From positions 248,001 to 312,000 of the forward strand of contig CAADGE010000022.1 of the NCBI GenBank assembly GCA_900696465.1: a stretch of 64,000 nt of DNA. Reading direction: 5' to 3'. A model generated the notes under the pieces. The model ran no database searches, was not told the origin of the DNA, and was given only the letters and a program-made list of their open reading frames with translations. Source of the DNA: an uncultured Planctomycetota bacterium. GTDB lineage: Bacteria > Planctomycetota > Phycisphaerae > UBA1845 > UTPLA1. The stretch's first letter is position 1, and every line of letters starts with the position of its first letter. Made by a program: the position numbers and the translations under genes. Positions 51,840 through 63,534 of the stretch are shown here, piece by piece.

Positions 51840-51840
<1 letters not shown>
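50650..51840 (-). CDS. carA: Carbamoyl-phosphate synthase small (glutaminase) subunit
   Basis: 396 residues from ATG 51840. The N-terminal CPSase domain has TAMSGYQEILTDPSYCGQIV; the C-terminal class I glutamine amidotransferase has the nucleophile in FGICLGNQLLAL and the partner His-x-Glu in QYHPESAPGPHDS. Residues 72-100 form a short Ser/Ala/Thr-rich insertion not seen in E. coli. CarA frees ammonia from glutamine for CarB, feeding arginine and pyrimidine synthesis. The ATG overlaps the carB stop by one base (TAATG). A longer frame upstream is out of the question since it lies in carB. Confidence 0.95.
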
Positions 51841-55472
<3,632 letters not shown>

Positions 55473-55527
55473 TGAGGGCAGTGCTATGGGTTCGTAGTTC
55501 GCTCGGTGTAACTGTCAATCCTGGAAA

Positions 55528-55549
55528 CCGATGGATTGCAATCCGTCGG
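55528..55549. repeat. 22-bp imperfect palindrome, copy B
   Basis: Arms CCGATGG and CCGTCGG around ATTGCAAT lie in the 85-bp spacer between carB and the small upstream gene. Nineteen of 22 bases agree with the copy at 38609-38630. It may act as a REP element or an mRNA hairpin. Confidence 0.55.
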
Positions 55550-55557
55550 CCTGCTTG

Positions 55558-55815
55558 TTAACCAGATGTCAATCCCGTCAATTGCTTTTCCACGTCATCC
55601 GGCGTCAGGTTCTCGCCGGCATTGAGTCGGCGAACGATCTCATCAATGCGCTGCTTGCCTTCTTCCTTTCGGGCATCGCTCAGAAAGCCGTCAAAGAAGT
55701 GCTCGCCGGACATCGCCCGGTTGATTTCGAATTCCTTGTTGTGTTCGTCGAGTTCGGTAAAGTAAACAACGCGGAATTGCCGTCCGTAGTCGGACTCGCG
55801 GTAGATTTCGAACAT
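55558..55815 (-). CDS. Small protein of unknown function
   Basis: 85 residues from ATG 55815; a GTG at 55836 is an alternative. It begins MFEIYRESDYGRQFRVVYFTEL, a beta hairpin-like region, then NKEFEINRAMSGEHFFDGFL and two charged helices (ARKEEGKQRIDEIVRRLNAG, LTPDDVEKQL). The mix of aromatic strands and acidic helices suggests a folded, soluble protein. I do not recognise a family. It lies directly upstream of carB, reading the same way, with 85 bp between. Confidence 0.55.
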   Translation of the reverse strand: MFEIYRESDYGRQFRVVYFTELDEHNKEFEINRAMSGEHFFDGFLSDARKEEGKQRIDEIVRRLNAGENLTPDDVEKQLTGLTSG

Positions 55816-55940
55816 CGTACGGTCGCTGACGGCCACGAAAGTGCGTGCTCCTTCCCGATCCTACCAACGTGCTGACTGCCCGATCATCAGGATGATAACG
55901 GCACGCGCTGTGACCGAAAAGGGTTCGCATCGGCCGATCG

Positions 55941-57320
55941 TCATTTTTCTTGATCGTGCACGTCGCTTTCTGCATCGTGGGCGCCTGTCTTCCAGAAGTC
56001 GCCCGGTGTGTGAATCTGCCGGCGCTCATCGATCCGGCGAAGTCCCGCAGCGCTGAGGTAACCGACTTTGGCATCAAGAATGCGCCGTATGCCGCTGCTC
56101 TCAGCGGACCACGGGTAGGTTGTGAATTGAAGGATCGAGGCCATCGCCATCGCCGCGGCGAATCCGGCGGCGCGCTTCGGCGGGAGACGGCGATGAAGAA
56201 GATCGCCCATGAACCAGTAGGCCGCGGGAATCAGGAGCATGGTGTGGCCGGCCTCGCTCATGTGAATCAGCAGGAGAAAGGCCGTCAGCGGCGCCGTCCA
56301 GACCAGAAGCATTGTGCACGCCGGGCGGGTTGCAGTCAGCGGCAGGATCGGGTGGCCGGCGGCGGCCGGTGCGGTCCACACACCGATCAGGCAGATCAGA
56401 AGTGGTAGACCGATCGTCCAGCCGACGATGGCGGTCAGCTTAACCGCGCTGCGTGCGAGCCCGTCGATCAGCCCCAGTCGAAAGATGCTGGTGTTCAGGA
56501 TGACATCCAGCGTGTGGCGTAGGTCCGGGGTCACTGCCGGTTCGGCCGCGCGGCCGTACAACAGTCCGGTCACGACGAGAAGGACGAGTAGGCCCGCCAC
56601 AAGGACCAGGGCTGCACCAATCCGTGTCCGCATCGGGTATTGCCATGCTGCCCAGATCAGCAACGGGCCGAGCCAGAGGAGCAGGTCCGGGCGAAACAGG
56701 AGTGCGACGGCGAGCAGTGCGGCGGCCTGAATGAGTGGGAGAGAACGCCTCGACGGGTGGCCTTCGCCGGTGTAGTGACCCGCCGCATGTCGAGCCCGTA
56801 GACAAAGCAGGGCGATCCAAAGGCCGACCGCACAGGCGAGGGAGTAGTTCAGGGCCGTCGTACCGAGAAACCAGACCAGCGGACAGACCCCGAACGCCAG
56901 GGCCGTCCACCACGCAAGTCCTTCAGCGGCGTTCTGTTCACCGTGTAATTCTGCCGATCTTCGTGGTACGAGTGACCGCCGCAGTGCGAGGTAAAGCAAT
57001 ACCGGCGCTGCGACCGAAGCGAAGACTGACCATGTCTGATACGACGCATAGGGCGACAGGCCGAGACGAGCCAACAGCGTTCCCAGCGCGACCCAGAGCG
57101 GATATCCGGGGTGATGAACAGGGTACGCTGCCGGAAATCCGATCGCGGCGACGAACTCGTTTTCGTCGCCATGCACGGGGATCGGGTGGCCGAGCAGCGG
57201 CAATCGGGCCATGAGCAGGATGGCCGCGAGCAGCACGACCCGGCGTGCCGGGCCTGCCGGCCACTTCCCGGTGCCGGTCGAGCTATGCGGGGTTTCGTTG
57301 GAAGACCTGTGAAACGACAT
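55941..57320 (-). CDS. Polytopic membrane protein, GT-C glycosyltransferase-like
   Basis: 459 residues with about ten hydrophobic helices. After the first helix comes PVHGDENEFVAAIGFPAAYPVHHPGYPLW. The acidic pair in DENE and the HHPGYPL segment are as in GT-C/ArnT-like and DUF2723-type lumenal loops. A short C-terminal tail is polar. The target is unknown; transfer from a lipid-linked sugar donor is inferred. It is the third such protein in the window but is not closely alike to the other two. Divergent from pfk across 127 bp. Confidence 0.6.
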   Translation of the reverse strand: MSFHRSSNETPHSSTGTGKWPAGPARRVVLLAAILLMARLPLLGHPIPVHGDENEFVAAIGFPAAYPVHHPGYPLWVALGTLLARLGLSPYASYQTWSVFASVAAPVLLYLALRRSLVPRRSAELHGEQNAAEGLAWWTALAFGVCPLVWFLGTTALNYSLACAVGLWIALLCLRARHAAGHYTGEGHPSRRSLPLIQAAALLAVALLFRPDLLLWLGPLLIWAAWQYPMRTRIGAALVLVAGLLVLLVVTGLLYGRAAEPAVTPDLRHTLDVILNTSIFRLGLIDGLARSAVKLTAIVGWTIGLPLLICLIGVWTAPAAAGHPILPLTATRPACTMLLVWTAPLTAFLLLIHMSEAGHTMLLIPAAYWFMGDLLHRRLPPKRAAGFAAAMAMASILQFTTYPWSAESSGIRRILDAKVGYLSAAGLRRIDERRQIHTPGDFWKTGAHDAESDVHDQEK

Positions 57321-57422
57321 GATCCCTGCCTCGCCTGCCCTGCGAGCAAGCGCACCGGTGCTCCGGCGTGAGTCGGTACGGTCACCTCAAACCGCTCGAC
57401 GCAGTGTCCGGTGCGACGTAGA

Positions 57423-57444
57423 GTAAACGCAGCGCGGAGTTTAC
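57423..57444 (+). promoter_or_regulatory. Operator-like dyad just before pfk
   Basis: GTAAAC and GTTTAC are perfect inverted half-sites ten bases apart, ending four bases before the phosphofructokinase start. The spacing would place the two arms on one face over about two helical turns, fit for a dimeric regulator, or a weak leader hairpin. Confidence 0.35.
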
Positions 57445-57447
57445 ACG

Positions 57448-58551
57448 ATGGATGCCAAAGCGATCAGGCGGATCGGAATCCTCACCGGCGGAGGCGATTG
57501 TCCGGGAATCAACGCAGTCATTCGCGCCGTATCCAAGACGGCGATGTACGACCACGGCTGGGAATGTTTCGGCATCGAGGACGGGTTTCTCGGGCTGATC
57601 GAGAATCGGATTCACCCACTGCACTCGGCGGATGTCAGCAACATCCTCACGCGCGGCGGGACGATCCTCGGCACCTCGAACAAGGCCAACCCGGCGCGAT
57701 TCGCGGTCGGCACGAACAAGCTCGGTGAACCCATCTTCGAGGACGTGCGCGAAAAGGCCGCGGCCCATTATCACGAACACGGTCTTGATGCCCTCGTGGT
57801 CATCGGCGGCGACGGCACGATGAGCTGCGCTGCGGGAATGATACCGCTCGGCGTGCGATGCGTCGGCGTGCCCAAGACGATCGACAACGACCTGATGCAC
57901 ACCCACATCACCTTCGGCTTCACGACGGCCGTGGAAACGGGTACCGAGGCGATCGACCGAGTCCACACGACGGCCGCCAGCCACCATCGCATCATGGTTG
58001 TCGAACTGATGGGGCGAAATGCCGGCTGGCTGACACTGTTCGTCGGCATGGCCAGCGGCGCAGACGCAATCCTGATTCCGGAAATCCCCTACGACATCGG
58101 GCGGCTTTGCGAATTCTGCAAGGCCCGCAAGGCCGAGGGCAAGCGGAGCACGATTGTCGCCGTCGCGGAAGGCGCCCGCCCGATCGGCGGCGACCAGTTT
58201 GTCCAGCAGACCATTGCGGACAGTCCGGACCCGGTTCGCCTCGGCGGCATCGCGCCAGTTCTCGCCCGGCAACTCGAAATGTGCAGCCACATGGAAGCTC
58301 GTTCGGTCATCCTCGGGCACGTCCTTCGCGGAGGCAGCCCGTCGGGGATGGACCGCATCCTCGCCACGCGTTTCGGTCACAAGGCGGCAGATCTGCTGGC
58401 GGCAGGGCGCTTCAACGAGCTCGTGGTCGTGCAGCACGGCGCGCTGACCAGCGTTCCGATCACCGATGTGGCTGAAAAGCAGCGGCTCGTTCCCGTGGAG
58501 GATGATCTCGTCCGCGCGGCCCGCGCCGTCGGTACCAGTTTTGGAGATTAG
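57448..58551 (+). CDS. pfkA: 6-phosphofructokinase (group with Gly/Lys donor-site pair)
   Basis: 367 residues. N-terminal GILTGGGDCPGINAVIRA, the donor-site GGDGT at 120-124 and PKTIDND with Lys143, then MGRNAGWLTLF and GHVLRGGSPSGMDRILATR. In E. coli the two donor residues are Gly104 and Gly124; PPi-using enzymes carry Asp and Lys. Here the first is Gly (Gly123) and the second Lys, a mixed pair that in actinobacterial relatives goes with ATP use. It phosphorylates fructose-6-phosphate in glycolysis. ATP as donor is probable, not certain. Convergent with ppiC. Confidence 0.92.
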   Translation: MDAKAIRRIGILTGGGDCPGINAVIRAVSKTAMYDHGWECFGIEDGFLGLIENRIHPLHSADVSNILTRGGTILGTSNKANPARFAVGTNKLGEPIFEDVREKAAAHYHEHGLDALVVIGGDGTMSCAAGMIPLGVRCVGVPKTIDNDLMHTHITFGFTTAVETGTEAIDRVHTTAASHHRIMVVELMGRNAGWLTLFVGMASGADAILIPEIPYDIGRLCEFCKARKAEGKRSTIVAVAEGARPIGGDQFVQQTIADSPDPVRLGGIAPVLARQLEMCSHMEARSVILGHVLRGGSPSGMDRILATRFGHKAADLLAAGRFNELVVVQHGALTSVPITDVAEKQRLVPVEDDLVRAARAVGTSFGD

Positions 58552-58556
58552 CGCAC

Positions 58557-58596
58557 GTCGCGAATTCCGCACGAACTTCCTTCGTGCTATCGCGAC
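58557..58596. terminator. Two-tier hairpin between convergent pfk and ppiC
   Basis: Outer arms GTCGCGA/TCGCGAC enclose inner arms GCACGAA/TTCGTGC around CTTCC. It fills the 35-bp gap and dips into the last codons of ppiC. No T-run follows on either side, so it may be a Rho-type or transcript-stabilising end rather than a classic terminator. Confidence 0.4.
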
Positions 58597-59726
58597 TGAA
58601 GCGGCGGCCCGATGATCTCGCCCTTCTTCAGCCGTTCCTCGTATTGCTTCTTGAGCACGGGGTCGTTGATCAGCAGCTTGCTGCGCGTCAGCAACTGCTC
58701 ACCCAGCGCCTGCATTTCCTGAGCGATCAATCGGGCATGCAGGGCCTTTTCCAGTTCCGCCCGGACGGAGTCCATGCTCACGTCGTCAGCGGGGATGAAA
58801 CGCTCGACCTTGAGAACATGAAAACTGCCCTCGGCCTCGAAAAGACTCGAGACCTGGCCGGCAGAAAGTTCAAACGCCACTTTCGCGAAAATGGGTGGCA
58901 CGGTGGGGTCTTCCTCTCGTGCAATCGGTGGCATGAGTCCGCCCTTTTCGCGCGTGAGGATGTTTTCACTGAAATCGCGGACCAGCTTTTCAAAATCATC
59001 GCCCCGGTCGATGCGCTCTTTCAGTGAAGGCCATGCACGCGGTGCGCCGAGCTGAATATGTCGTACTTCTACACGCGGGCCATGCTTGATCCGGTACTCG
59101 CGCTCGATCATCTCCGGCAGGATTCGGACGTGGCCTTCGGCGATCTTCCGGAGATGGGCCTGTCGCCGGATGGCGATGTCCAGCTCCATGCGACTGATGC
59201 CGCGCGTGCGAAGCCAGTCGGCGATGAGTTGCTCCTTGCGGGCCGGTGTCAGTTTGTCCTTGTCCTTTCCATTGAAGCGGTCGGCCTCGAGCGTCAGCTC
59301 GTATTCGTGTTCGATGTCCTCCGGCGTGATCGTGAGGTTCAATCGCCGGGCCTCCTGCTCTGCCAGACGCGCAAGAACGAGCTGCTGAAGCTGCAACAGC
59401 CCACGCGTCTCAATCAGCAGTGTGATCAGGTCACGTCGGGCGATTTCCTCGCCGTTCACCACGGCGACCGGTCGGCTGGGTGTACTCGATGATTCTGCCG
59501 CGGGCCGGTCGACTTTCGATGTACCTGTCGACTCAGCGGCATCGTCCGAACCGGGAGTTGAGGGGCCATCGCCGGCGGCCATCCGATCGCGGACCGAAGA
59601 GGCACTTGATCCTCCCGTCTCGCAGGCCGATAGCATGCTCAGGAAGATTGAAAGCCCGACGATGACGACTCGTCCCGGCTTGATGTTGCCACTTCGGTCC
59701 CACGTCATTCGAATTGCCTTTCTCAT
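58587..59726 (-). CDS. Parvulin-type peptidyl-prolyl isomerase lipoprotein (PrsA/SurA-like)
   Basis: 379 residues. The N-terminus is a lipoprotein signal (VVIVGLSIFLSMLSAC, Cys near 35), followed by a Ser/Asp-rich linker and a SurA-like N-domain starting VAVVNGEEIARRDLITLLI. A parvulin domain lies near 220-330 (VEVRHIQLGAPRA, DFEKLVRDFSE, GGLMPPI, FELSAGQVSSLFEAEGSFHVLKVE). The family helps outer or secreted proteins fold. The start overlaps the upstream nif3-like stop as ATGA. Last gene of the pab operon. Confidence 0.88.
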   Translation of the reverse strand: MRKAIRMTWDRSGNIKPGRVVIVGLSIFLSMLSACETGGSSASSVRDRMAAGDGPSTPGSDDAAESTGTSKVDRPAAESSSTPSRPVAVVNGEEIARRDLITLLIETRGLLQLQQLVLARLAEQEARRLNLTITPEDIEHEYELTLEADRFNGKDKDKLTPARKEQLIADWLRTRGISRMELDIAIRRQAHLRKIAEGHVRILPEMIEREYRIKHGPRVEVRHIQLGAPRAWPSLKERIDRGDDFEKLVRDFSENILTREKGGLMPPIAREEDPTVPPIFAKVAFELSAGQVSSLFEAEGSFHVLKVERFIPADDVSMDSVRAELEKALHARLIAQEMQALGEQLLTRSKLLINDPVLKKQYEERLKKGEIIGPPLQSR

Positions 59727-60955
59727 ACCGGTTGAAACGGATCGACATCCCGACGGCTCACCACGACGGAAACGCCGGGCAGCAGTGCACGCAAACGACT
59801 CGACAGAGGCGTGAGCGCTGGTCGCTCGCTGGCCCAGTGGCCCAGCGCGATGGCACTGGCCCCAGAGCGGAGATACGCCAGGGCATCATGGTGGCGGATT
59901 TCTCCGGTGATGACCACGTCGCCGGGTCCGCAGGGACGATCAGGTATCTCGAACGGCAGTGATCCGGCTGCGCCGACGCAAACAAGCGCATGCCCAAGTC
60001 GTGGGGCTGTCATGCGTCGGCTTCCCGTCGTTCTGTGTGTCCTCGCCCCATCGAGAATCATGACGTTCCTCGCCCCGGTCTTTCTCGCCAGCCATCGCGC
60101 CAGAGCGCGAAGCGTCATCGGTCGTGCGAACCGACCGATCCGGCCCTGCCCGAGCTGCCGGTCGGGATGCCCTTGCAGCGGATAGATATCAAAGGCCGGC
60201 TCCTCATATGGGTGTGCCTTGCGCATCGCGGCTACGACGGCATCGAGCTTGTTCAACGGTACGACGAGTTCGATGCGTATCTCTTCAACGTGTTCCAAAC
60301 GTCCTCTGCGGCCCACGGCCGGATTGGTTGCGTCCGTTCCGAAAAAGGTTCCCTGCCCGCGAACGCGGTAGCTGCATTTCTCATAATCGCCGATCCGCCC
60401 GGCGCCTGCCGCGAACATCGCTTCGGCGACGACGGAGACTTTCTCAACGGGAACAAAGGTCACGAGCTTCACCTCTTTGGAGGCACGACGAGCGGCTTCG
60501 AACGGCCGCACGTCTTTCAGACCGCAGAGGGCGGCGATGGTGTCATTCGTGCCGCCCGGCGCGCAATCCAATGCCGTGTGCGGCGAATAAATGGCGATCC
60601 CGCAGGTTAGTGCTGCCGACGCCAGTCCTTCGGTCGAACCGTGGTGAGCGACGAAAGACTTGATCGGGCGGAAGATCGGCGGGTGGTACGACACGATGGC
60701 GTCGGCCCGACCGAGAACGGCCTCCTCGAGCACGGCGCCGGTCAGGTCCGTCGTGAGCAGCAATCGTCGCAACGGCAGTTTTCGGTCACCGGCGAGCAGG
60801 CCAACGTTGTCCCATTCAGCGGCCGCCCAGGTCGGCGTGATCTGTTCCATCGCGTCGCAAAGAGCCGCGATGGTCAGCAAACGGGCGCGTGCACTGCGCA
60901 CCGCCCCCTTGCCGCTGCCGCGTGAGACTCTTGCGTTTCGACGACTCTTACTCAC
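59723..60955 (-). CDS. NIF3-like dinuclear metal-centre protein (GTP cyclohydrolase I type 2 family)
   Basis: 410 residues from GTG 60955, which lies 35 residues before the first Met; the frame must start near here since LLTIAALCDAMEQITP opens the domain. Metal-site segments are SYHPPIFRPIK, YSPHTALDCAPGG and, at the end, ITGEIRHHDALAY and ALGHWASE. An insert of about 110 residues (near 155-265, with VTFVPVEKVSVVAEAMFAAGAGRIGDYEKCS) is the CutA1-like domain of YqfO types. The real reaction of the family is not settled. It overlaps pabC by eight bases. Confidence 0.9.
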   Translation of the reverse strand: MSKSRRNARVSRGSGKGAVRSARARLLTIAALCDAMEQITPTWAAAEWDNVGLLAGDRKLPLRRLLLTTDLTGAVLEEAVLGRADAIVSYHPPIFRPIKSFVAHHGSTEGLASAALTCGIAIYSPHTALDCAPGGTNDTIAALCGLKDVRPFEAARRASKEVKLVTFVPVEKVSVVAEAMFAAGAGRIGDYEKCSYRVRGQGTFFGTDATNPAVGRRGRLEHVEEIRIELVVPLNKLDAVVAAMRKAHPYEEPAFDIYPLQGHPDRQLGQGRIGRFARPMTLRALARWLARKTGARNVMILDGARTHRTTGSRRMTAPRLGHALVCVGAAGSLPFEIPDRPCGPGDVVITGEIRHHDALAYLRSGASAIALGHWASERPALTPLSSRLRALLPGVSVVVSRRDVDPFQPV

Positions 60956-61847
60956 CTGCCGGACACTCCTTCGATACGAGTTGCTGATACAACTCTGCGA
61001 TCCGGCGCGTCATGTCACCGACCGAACCATCGCCGACCATGTGCCGTTCGATCGAGGTCACCGGCATGATCTCCAGCACGCTGCCGGTCAAAAAGACTTC
61101 CTGCGCCGCCAGCAGCATCTCGATGTCGATTCGCTTCTCTTCGATCGGGATCGAGTTGGCCTGCGCCAGCTCGATCACGCAGCTTCGTACCACACCGGGA
61201 AGGATCGGCGTGTCCGTCGGCGGCGTGGCGATCTGCCCCTGCGAAACGATAAAGACGTTGCACACCGAGCCCTCGGCCAGGTAGTTCTCCGTCGTGAACC
61301 AGAGCGATTCATTGCACTTACGGTCGGCGGCATCCTTCATCGCCAGGAGCCGCGGAAGGTAGGCAAGGGTCTTGTGTCCCGCCAGCGGATCGTACCGGCT
61401 CTGCTTGAAGGGACAGATACACACCCGCATGCCGCTGCGATAAAGCTCGGGAGGATATGCCTGCACCGGCGAAGCGGTAATCAGCACCGTCGGCGGCGGG
61501 CGATGTTCGATTGGCTGACCCGGTCTCGGCACGTCACCGGGCGTGATCACCAGCCGAATGCGGGCATCGTGCAGCTTGTTCGCTTCCAGCACGGCATGAA
61601 CACCCTGCCGCAGGTCGTCCTTCGACGAGGGTACCTGGGCTTCGATGGCCGCGGGCATCTGCAGTTCCAGTGTCGCCGCGGAGCGAAACAACCGGTCGAG
61701 GTGCTGATCGAATCGCATCACCCTTCCGCGGTAGGCGCGCATCGTCTCGAACAGCCCGGCGCCGTGCGAAAAGCCCGCGTCGAAGACGGAGAGCGTGGCT
61801 TCCTGCGCCGGAACGATTCGGCCGTTGAGAAAGACGTACTCGGCCAT
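60948..61847 (-). CDS. pabC: Aminodeoxychorismate lyase-type class IV aminotransferase
   Basis: 299 residues. Fold-type IV PLP enzyme: FDAGFSHGAGLFETMRAY near residue 25, the PLP lysine in HKTLAYLP, and the glutamate with SVCNVF(I) strand in NYLAEGSVCNVFIV, then LTGSVLEIMPV. Relatives include branched-chain and D-amino-acid transaminases. The coupling to pabB by TGATG favours aminodeoxychorismate lyase, giving p-aminobenzoate for folate. The start is ATG 61847. Confidence 0.85.
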   Translation of the reverse strand: MAEYVFLNGRIVPAQEATLSVFDAGFSHGAGLFETMRAYRGRVMRFDQHLDRLFRSAATLELQMPAAIEAQVPSSKDDLRQGVHAVLEANKLHDARIRLVITPGDVPRPGQPIEHRPPPTVLITASPVQAYPPELYRSGMRVCICPFKQSRYDPLAGHKTLAYLPRLLAMKDAADRKCNESLWFTTENYLAEGSVCNVFIVSQGQIATPPTDTPILPGVVRSCVIELAQANSIPIEEKRIDIEMLLAAQEVFLTGSVLEIMPVTSIERHMVGDGSVGDMTRRIAELYQQLVSKECPAGE

Positions 61848-63343
61848 CACCGCACCTCCGCGGGACACGGCATTGCCGACCGATCAGGTGCCGTATCCAT
61901 GGCAGTCGATTCCGGCATCAGCGCGGCCATCATGCCGGCGGCCTTGGCCTCCAGTTCAGCCAGCTCTTCTTCGGGCACGGAATCGGCGACGAGGCCGCTG
62001 CCCACGAAAAGCTCGGCGACCTGATCGGCGATCGTCAGCGTTCGAATCGCGAGGTTGAGTTGCAGATCACCGTCGAGTCCGAGGTAGCCGATCGCCCCGC
62101 AATAGGGGCCGCGCGGTCCGGGCTCCAGCTCGTTGATGATCTGCATGGCACGGACTTTGGGGGCGCCGGTGATTGAGCCGCCGGGAAAGGTTGCCCGGAG
62201 CAGGTCGATCGCGCCTGCTTCGGGGCGAAGCATGCCGGTGATGCTCGCCGTTCGATGCAGAACGGTGGGATGAAACTCAATGCAGCCGTCGTCGAGAACT
62301 CGCACGCTGCCGTACTCGCAGACCCGGCCCAGGTCGTTGCGTTCCAGGTCGATGATCATGTTCAACTCGGCACGGTCCTTCACACAGCCGGAAAGCTCTT
62401 CCGCCGCGAGCCGGTCCGCGTCGGCATCGCCGCCGCGCGGGCGCGTGCCCTTGATCGGCCGTGTCATCACGCGCCGCCCACGAAGACTGAGAAAGAGTTC
62501 TGGTGAAGAAGACAAGATCGCTGCGCCGGGCATGTCGGGGCCGACAGACAAGTAGGCAGCGTAGATCGACGGATTCTTGCGGCAGAGCCGCTCATAGACC
62601 GCGATGGGTGCCTCGGCCACCGGTGCCTGATAGCCGCGGGCCAGGTTCACCTGAAACACATCGCCGGCGCGGATGTATTCGAGTACGCGCCGGACGCGCT
62701 CAAAATACAAATCCTGCGAATATGCCCAATGACCGGCCGGGTGTACCTTCGCACGAACCGGCAGAAACGAATCGGGCACGGGAACCTGTTCGCACCGGTC
62801 GTCGACGTCAGAGTTTGCGACAAACGATTCCGCGATATCCAGTCGATCTGCGAGCGGTGGTCGATCGGCAGGGCGCAGGCGTGCCGGCAACTCGACACCG
62901 GCTACATGCCATGCATTGCGCAGTCGATCGAAGACCACGACCGTGTCCACCAGCATCCACCGGGCCATCGGAAAACGGGACGTATGCGAAGGGTTGTGTC
63001 GGGCGGTTGGTTCGTTCCATCCGCCGCACTCGTAGGCCAGGTAGCCGATCCAGCCGCCGACGAACGGCAACTCCGGTGGCGAATCAAAGGAAGCGGCGGG
63101 ACGCAATTGGTCTCGGAGGACACCGAAAATGTCTCGCTCGGATTCTTCCGCCGTGGAGATAATCCTGACTGCGTCCCATGCGTAGATCGAAAAACGGCCG
63201 AACGTCCGATCCTGGGCCACGGATTCGAGCATGACACCGTGCGGAGTGCCGGCGATCGCGCGACGCAGGGACGCGAGGTTACCGGGCGGTAGGATCGTCC
63301 GGGAAAGCCAGTGAATCGTGGAATCGGTGTGCATGCGGGTCAT
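61847..63343 (-). CDS. pabB: Aminodeoxychorismate synthase component I
   Basis: 498 residues of the chorismate-binding family. The active site has PIKGTRPRG: Lys in PIKGT marks PabB, while anthranilate synthase TrpE has PIAGT. Other family marks are AGDVFQVNLARGY, LSSSPELFL, AELNMIIDLERNDLGRVCEYG, HRTASITGMLRP and FPGGSITGAPKVRAM. It makes 4-amino-4-deoxychorismate with a PabA-type glutaminase, which is not encoded next to it. The ATG at 63343 is followed by another at 63334. The operon continues as pabC-nif3-ppiC. Confidence 0.93.
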   Translation of the reverse strand: MTRMHTDSTIHWLSRTILPPGNLASLRRAIAGTPHGVMLESVAQDRTFGRFSIYAWDAVRIISTAEESERDIFGVLRDQLRPAASFDSPPELPFVGGWIGYLAYECGGWNEPTARHNPSHTSRFPMARWMLVDTVVVFDRLRNAWHVAGVELPARLRPADRPPLADRLDIAESFVANSDVDDRCEQVPVPDSFLPVRAKVHPAGHWAYSQDLYFERVRRVLEYIRAGDVFQVNLARGYQAPVAEAPIAVYERLCRKNPSIYAAYLSVGPDMPGAAILSSSPELFLSLRGRRVMTRPIKGTRPRGGDADADRLAAEELSGCVKDRAELNMIIDLERNDLGRVCEYGSVRVLDDGCIEFHPTVLHRTASITGMLRPEAGAIDLLRATFPGGSITGAPKVRAMQIINELEPGPRGPYCGAIGYLGLDGDLQLNLAIRTLTIADQVAELFVGSGLVADSVPEEELAELEAKAAGMMAALMPESTAMDTAPDRSAMPCPAEVR

Positions 63344-63461
63344 CGAAGACGGGCAGTATAGCCCTCATGTCCGCATTCATGCCATTGGCCCCCGGTATGG
63401 CTCGGCAGGGCGACCGCTTTCGGACGCGTGCGATCCCCTCAAATCCGCGAGTTCCCGGCGC

Positions 63462-63489
63462 TTGAGGGAGGTCGATCCGGCTGTATAAT
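63462..63489 (+). promoter_or_regulatory. Sigma-70-type promoter of the 63535 gene
   Basis: TTGAGG and a perfect TATAAT are spaced by 16 bases and lie 45 bp before the start of the rightward gene. It is the best -10 match seen in any spacer of the window. Confidence 0.6.
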
Positions 63490-63534
63490 TCAAATGGGTA
63501 GCCAGCCAGGGGGAGATTTGCCGAAGGTACGTCT

